NCBI RefSeq assembly: GCF_009900745.1
Contig: NZ_WXVU01000020.1
Span: 1-64,000 of the forward strand
DNA: 64,000 bases
Source of the DNA: Chryseobacterium sp. c4a
GTDB lineage: Bacteria > Bacteroidota > Bacteroidia > Flavobacteriales > Weeksellaceae
Reading direction: 5' to 3'
The position numbers and the translations under genes are program-made. This document shows positions 60,209-64,000 of the stretch, piece by piece. Every line of letters starts with the position of its first letter. Within the stretch, counting starts at the first letter, position 1. Below the pieces are notes generated by a model that searched no databases, had not been told where the DNA came from, and was given only the letters and a program-made list of their open reading frames with translations.

Positions 60209-62776
60209 ATGAAAAAAGTACGTCTGTTAGCATTATTTCTTGTTATTTTCAACAGTGGTTACCATGCCCAAATGAAATCTTCATCTAAGATCGAATCTGG
60301 AGTATCTTATGAACTGGCTCAGTGGAGAAAAAGTACATTAAGTGATATTCAATATGAACTCAACCTGAAAATTCCTGAAAGTAAATCAGAAAGAATTGCA
60401 GGAACTGAAGTGCTTACATTTACTTATAAGAAACAAAATGAAACAGCATTACTAATAGACTTTAAAGAAGACCCTACTTCGCTTTTATCAGTATCAGTGA
60501 ATGGGAAAACAATAAAACCGATTCTGGAAAATGAACATGTAGTTGTTGATGCTCAATACCTGAAATCGGGTTCCAATCAGATTCATTTTAATTTTTTGGC
60601 AGGAGATGGAGCATTGAACAGACGTGACGGTTATCTGTATGCTTTATTTGTACCAGACCGTGCAAGAACCATGTTTCCGTGTTTTGATCAGCCCAATCTG
60701 AAGGCAAAATATTCACTAAAGCTGACAATTCCTGAAAAATGGAGTGCAATATCCAACGGAAAACTAGAGGATACTTTTGTGCAACAAGGACAGAAAACAT
60801 TAAAGTTTAATCAGTCAGATTTACTTCCAACGTATCTGTTTTCTTTTGCAGCCGGAGATTTTAAAAATCATACAGAGAGAATCAGTCAGCAGGATTCAAG
60901 AATGTTATACCGCGAAACCGATTCTGTGAAGATTAAAAACAGCATGGATTCTATTTTCTCAATATACCGAAATTCTCTTGCTTATTATGAAAAATGGACA
61001 GGCATCAAGCATCCTTTCCAGAAGCATGGGATGGCTGTTATTCCGGATTTTCAATTCGGAGGTATGGAACATCCGGGTGCTATATTATTTAAGAACTCCG
61101 TTTTGTTTTTAGATAAAAATACAACACAGAACCAACTCAACAGCCGTTCTAATCTTATTGCTCATGAAGTAGCCCATCTTTGGTTTGGTGATATGGTAAC
61201 GATGGATTGGTTTAATGATGTGTGGATGAAAGAAGTTTTTGCCAATTTTATGGCAGATAAAAGTACCGGAGCTTCCACTGATAAAAGTGTATATGATCTC
61301 AAATTTTTAACAGCCCATTATCCAGCGGCTTATTCTGTAGATCGTACTTTGGGAGCAAATCCAATTCGTCAGGTTTTAGATAATCTGCAAAATGCGGGGA
61401 TGATGTATGGGCCAATTATTTATGATAAAGCTCCGATTATGATGCGACAATTGGAATTATTAATAGGAGAAGACGTTTTCCGAAAAGGAGTAAGCGAATA
61501 CCTATCAAAATATGCCTACAATAATGCCAGCTGGCCGGATCTTATTACGATACTTGACAAACATACCCCAAAAGACCTGCAGAGTTGGAATAAAGTATGG
61601 GTGAATGATCCCGGAAGACCTCTTGTCGATTATAATATACAATACAAAGGCGAAAAAATAGAACGCTTTACCGTTTTTCAGAAACCTGAATATGGAAAAG
61701 AACAAAAATCTTGGCCACAGGAGTTTGAAATCAGTTTATTTTATACAGACCGGGTTGAAAAAGTTAATGTAAAGCTAGAAGGAAAACAACAGGATATTTC
61801 CGAATTAAAAGGGAAAACGAAACCTTTGTTTATCCTGCAAAATTCATCGGGAATAGGCTATGGCGTATTCAAAACAGATAAAGCGGTGATCTCAAATTTT
61901 TCCTTAGTGAAAGATCCGATTAGTCGTGCCAGTGCTTATATTTCCCTATATGAGAATATGCTGAATAGCTCAGGAGTTGAGACTCAGGACTTATTAAGCT
62001 TTTTTGCAGAGCAGTTGCCAAAAGAAACTACAGAACTGAACCTTCGCTTAATTACCGGATATCTTACCTCTATTTATTGGAATTTCCTCCCTGAAAATGC
62101 CAGATTGAAAGAATCTGCAAATATTGAGGAAAAACTGTGGAAAGCTTTACAGGTACAGACCGCAAAAAATAATAAGAAGATTATGTTTGATGCTTACCAG
62201 GATATTTTCCAGTCACAGCAAGCATATGATACTTTGTATAAAATCTGGAAATCGAAGACACCACCACAAGATGTATCTCTTAATGATGAAGATTTCACAA
62301 ACCTGGCTCTTGCTTTGTCCTTGCGAAATTCAAATAATAAAGAGTTACTGAATGAACAGCTGACAAGAATTGAAAACCCCGATCGCATCACCCGTTTTAA
62401 GATTATTATGCAAGCTGCTTCTTCCGATCAGAAAGTGCGTGATGATTTCTTCAATGGGCTTATGCAAAAACAGAACAGAACCAATGAATCAGCTGTTGGG
62501 GCTGCATTAAGTTATCTGCATCATCCGCTAAGACAGCAAACTTCTGTTCACTATCTTCCTAAAACTTTAGATATTCTGCAGGAAATCCAACAGACAGGAG
62601 CTATATTTTTTCCGGATAATTGGCTTCGTTCCACCTTTAGCAGTTATCAGGATCCCAAAGCGCTTGAAGCGGTCAGTCAATTCCTTTTGAAAAACCCTGA
62701 TTACAACAGTATTTTAAAAAATAAAATCTTACAGGCAACGGACAATTTGAGGAGAGCCCAGACCCTTTTAAAATAA
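60209..62776 (+). CDS. M1-family zinc aminopeptidase, exported
   Basis: 855 residues. Signal peptide ends near GYHAQ. The exopeptidase motif is GGMEHPGA (about 286; usual GxMEN, here ending His) and the zinc site is HEVAHLWFGD (about 318-327) with the third ligand Glu in WMKEVFANF about 18 residues later. The C-terminal helical ERAP1-like domain follows. It removes N-terminal amino acids from peptides in the periplasm or outside. Confidence 0.9.
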   Translation: MKKVRLLALFLVIFNSGYHAQMKSSSKIESGVSYELAQWRKSTLSDIQYELNLKIPESKSERIAGTEVLTFTYKKQNETALLIDFKEDPTSLLSVSVNGKTIKPILENEHVVVDAQYLKSGSNQIHFNFLAGDGALNRRDGYLYALFVPDRARTMFPCFDQPNLKAKYSLKLTIPEKWSAISNGKLEDTFVQQGQKTLKFNQSDLLPTYLFSFAAGDFKNHTERISQQDSRMLYRETDSVKIKNSMDSIFSIYRNSLAYYEKWTGIKHPFQKHGMAVIPDFQFGGMEHPGAILFKNSVLFLDKNTTQNQLNSRSNLIAHEVAHLWFGDMVTMDWFNDVWMKEVFANFMADKSTGASTDKSVYDLKFLTAHYPAAYSVDRTLGANPIRQVLDNLQNAGMMYGPIIYDKAPIMMRQLELLIGEDVFRKGVSEYLSKYAYNNASWPDLITILDKHTPKDLQSWNKVWVNDPGRPLVDYNIQYKGEKIERFTVFQKPEYGKEQKSWPQEFEISLFYTDRVEKVNVKLEGKQQDISELKGKTKPLFILQNSSGIGYGVFKTDKAVISNFSLVKDPISRASAYISLYENMLNSSGVETQDLLSFFAEQLPKETTELNLRLITGYLTSIYWNFLPENARLKESANIEEKLWKALQVQTAKNNKKIMFDAYQDIFQSQQAYDTLYKIWKSKTPPQDVSLNDEDFTNLALALSLRNSNNKELLNEQLTRIENPDRITRFKIIMQAASSDQKVRDDFFNGLMQKQNRTNESAVGAALSYLHHPLRQQTSVHYLPKTLDILQEIQQTGAIFFPDNWLRSTFSSYQDPKALEAVSQFLLKNPDYNSILKNKILQATDNLRRAQTLLK

Positions 62777-62794
62777 GATGTAAACAATTTGTAT

Positions 62795-63439
62795 ATGAAG
62801 TATTATGCAGATGTAAATAACTATTATTTGGCAAAATATCTGGATTCTAAAGACCTTGGGCAGTTTACAAGTTCGTGGGTATTTTATGATCGTGATGAAG
62901 AATTCAGACTTGCAGAATTATTAAATATTAATGGAAATGTTTTCTCGTTTCTATGGGAATATGGAAATAAAACTCTTCTGGAAAAAATTGATCAATGGAA
63001 GAGAGCTTTCAGAAGGCATAGTATTGAGCTTCCATTCGATATAACATTCAGGTACAAAGACTATATTTCTTCAGGTAGAAAAGTGTATCTGGATATGATA
63101 GAATCCGATTATGCTGTTGCTGACAGAGCATTTAATACATATTCTGCCTTTAATATCGCCCGTAATCTAACCCAGTTTATCGTTGATGAAACAATGCATA
63201 TAGACGATCTCGATTTACATTTTCTTGATGCTGATAGCACTTCAGTCCGTCTAAAGAAGGGTATTGAAATGGTAGGACTTGAAGGGATAAATGCAATAAT
63301 TTTAAATGGATATCATCACCGAGGAGATTTGATAAAAGTATTCATTCACAAAAAAGGAGATCTTTTTTTACCTGAAAAGAAATGCCTGGAACAAAATATT
63401 TTTGAAAATATATATGTAGCAAATTCTCTTGGTTGGTAA
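62795..63439 (+). CDS. Protein of unknown function
   Basis: 214 residues from the ATG at 62795; a TTG two codons upstream is possible. Soluble, mixed composition (YYADVNNYYLAKYLDSKDLG, SSWVFYDRDEEFRLAELLNI, IEMVGLEGINAIILNGYHHR). No family recognised. It starts 18 bases after the aminopeptidase gene and may be co-transcribed. Confidence 0.6.
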   Translation: MKYYADVNNYYLAKYLDSKDLGQFTSSWVFYDRDEEFRLAELLNINGNVFSFLWEYGNKTLLEKIDQWKRAFRRHSIELPFDITFRYKDYISSGRKVYLDMIESDYAVADRAFNTYSAFNIARNLTQFIVDETMHIDDLDLHFLDADSTSVRLKKGIEMVGLEGINAIILNGYHHRGDLIKVFIHKKGDLFLPEKKCLEQNIFENIYVANSLGW

Positions 63440-63723
63440 TTGTTTTTTATTGCAAATATTTGGATATATGATATTAAAAATCATGCTTTACCATCATTGA
63501 AAAGTAAGATTCTATACCTATACAATCATCCCAAATGTATAGTTTGAATTCCATCTTGATAATTTAAATTTTCAATTCTTTTTAGTAGAAAATAATTAAA
63601 AGCAAATCATTTTGTTATTGAAAATTTACATTGTTTTTTCGGTTGTTTGATAACATTATTACCTTGCAAAAGGCGTTTAGTTTCTCAGAAAATGGCTATA
63701 TTCGGCTTCATAAAAAAAATGAT
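63440..63723. other. Intergenic region before the symporter
   Basis: AT-rich, no gene. Contains a near -7 box (TTACCTTG at 63658-63665) about 60 bases before the symporter start. Nothing else supported. Confidence 0.35.
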
Positions 63724-64000
63724 ATGCAATTATATGAAGGGATTTCTGTGGGGTTGTATCTGTTATTGATGATAGGTATAGGCATATATTCTTATAGAAA
63801 ATCAACAAATAACTCGGAAGAGTTTTTAATTGGAGGAAGAAAAATGGGGGCAGCTGTTACGGCACTTTCTGCAGGAGCTGCTGATATGAGTGGTTGGCTG
63901 CTGATGGGAGTTCCAGGAGCAATGTACTTGTCTGGTATCTCCAGTTCATGGATCGCAATAGGTTTAACACTTGGAGCATTCCTCAATTACATTATTGTCG
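63724..64000 (+). CDS. putP: Sodium/proline-type symporter, N-terminal part
   Basis: 92 codons visible before the window ends. Starts MQLYEGISVGLYLLL with a first membrane helix, then SEEFLIGGRKMGAAVTALSA and the SSS-family signature GAADMSGWLLMGVPGAMYLSG (in two parts: GAADMSGWLLMG, VPGAMYLSG), which holds the Na+/substrate site in PutP. It imports proline or a similar solute with Na+. Truncated by the window edge. Confidence 0.88.
   Translation, partial: MQLYEGISVGLYLLLMIGIGIYSYRKSTNNSEEFLIGGRKMGAAVTALSAGAADMSGWLLMGVPGAMYLSGISSSWIAIGLTLGAFLNYIIV

Noticed and set aside
1..64000. tRNA, rRNA or riboswitch genes
   Set aside because: No cloverleaf, rRNA stretch or known riboswitch core was recognised on either strand by eye; short structured RNAs could still be missed.

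Overview
The window comes from an AT-rich chromosome of the phylum Bacteroidota, most likely Flavobacteriales of the Chryseobacterium type (Weeksellaceae). The evidence is several TonB-dependent receptors with carboxypeptidase-like N-terminal domains, a FecI/FecR/STN-receptor signalling set, type IX secretion (T9SS) sorting domains, lipoproteins with a surface-export motif after the lipidated Cys, Bacteroidota-type promoters (-7 TAnnTTTG, no strong Shine-Dalgarno), DUF2480 and DUF4236 proteins, and dispersed palindromic intergenic repeats. No rRNA, tRNA, CRISPR array or prophage was seen. The only insertion sequence is an IS3-type fragment running off the left edge.

Layout. 1-4.3 kb: IS3 fragment, two tandem TPR-membrane-HTH regulator paralogues, and a gene-poor 0.9 kb stretch holding a possible small transcription unit. 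4.4-6.3 kb: AraC regulator plus a Tet(X)-like FAD monooxygenase. 6.6-13.9 kb: an eight-gene minus-strand operon (hypA, hypB, UreE-like, substrate-binding protein, permease, ATPase, GNAT, TonB receptor) that reads as a nickel uptake and delivery system with no urease or hydrogenase beside it. 14-21.8 kb: scattered housekeeping genes, a T9SS surface protein and a collapsed relative of it. 21.9-27 kb: a redox operon (Mn-type superoxide dismutase, DUF2480, FMN reductase, ferredoxin reductase, 2Fe-2S and 4Fe-4S ferredoxins) divergent from a SufR-like Fe-S regulator, with two SufR-type operator palindromes in the shared promoter region.

27.8-39.2 kb: an ECF sigma factor divergent from a FecR anti-sigma factor, an STN-type TonB receptor, two tandem paralogous beta-helix lipoproteins, a T9SS-exported protein, another lipoprotein and an S41 peptidase: a surface-signalled uptake/processing locus of unknown substrate. 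41.2-45 kb: beta-propeller phytase plus a TonB receptor (phytate/phosphate scavenging). 46.4-48.3 kb: an ECF41-type sigma factor carrying its own SnoaL domain, followed by two stand-alone SnoaL/NTF2-like proteins, with a heptanucleotide tandem repeat upstream. 48.8-55.4 kb: a 1880-residue secreted protein with four repeated modules and a peptidase-S74-type tail protein. 55.4-57.9 kb: TetR regulator, membrane protein, cupin/JmjC-like protein. 58.1-60.1 kb: a string of six small, mostly unrecognised genes. 60.2-64 kb: M1 aminopeptidase, an unknown protein and the start of a PutP-type Na+/solute symporter.

The best candidates for something new are the SufR-like regulator with matching operators over an oxidative-stress/ferredoxin operon, the orphan nickel operon with a UreE-like protein lacking the usual interfacial His, the FecIR-linked lipoprotein/peptidase locus, and two dispersed repeat families. 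All functional statements are from reading motifs by eye; no database search was run.
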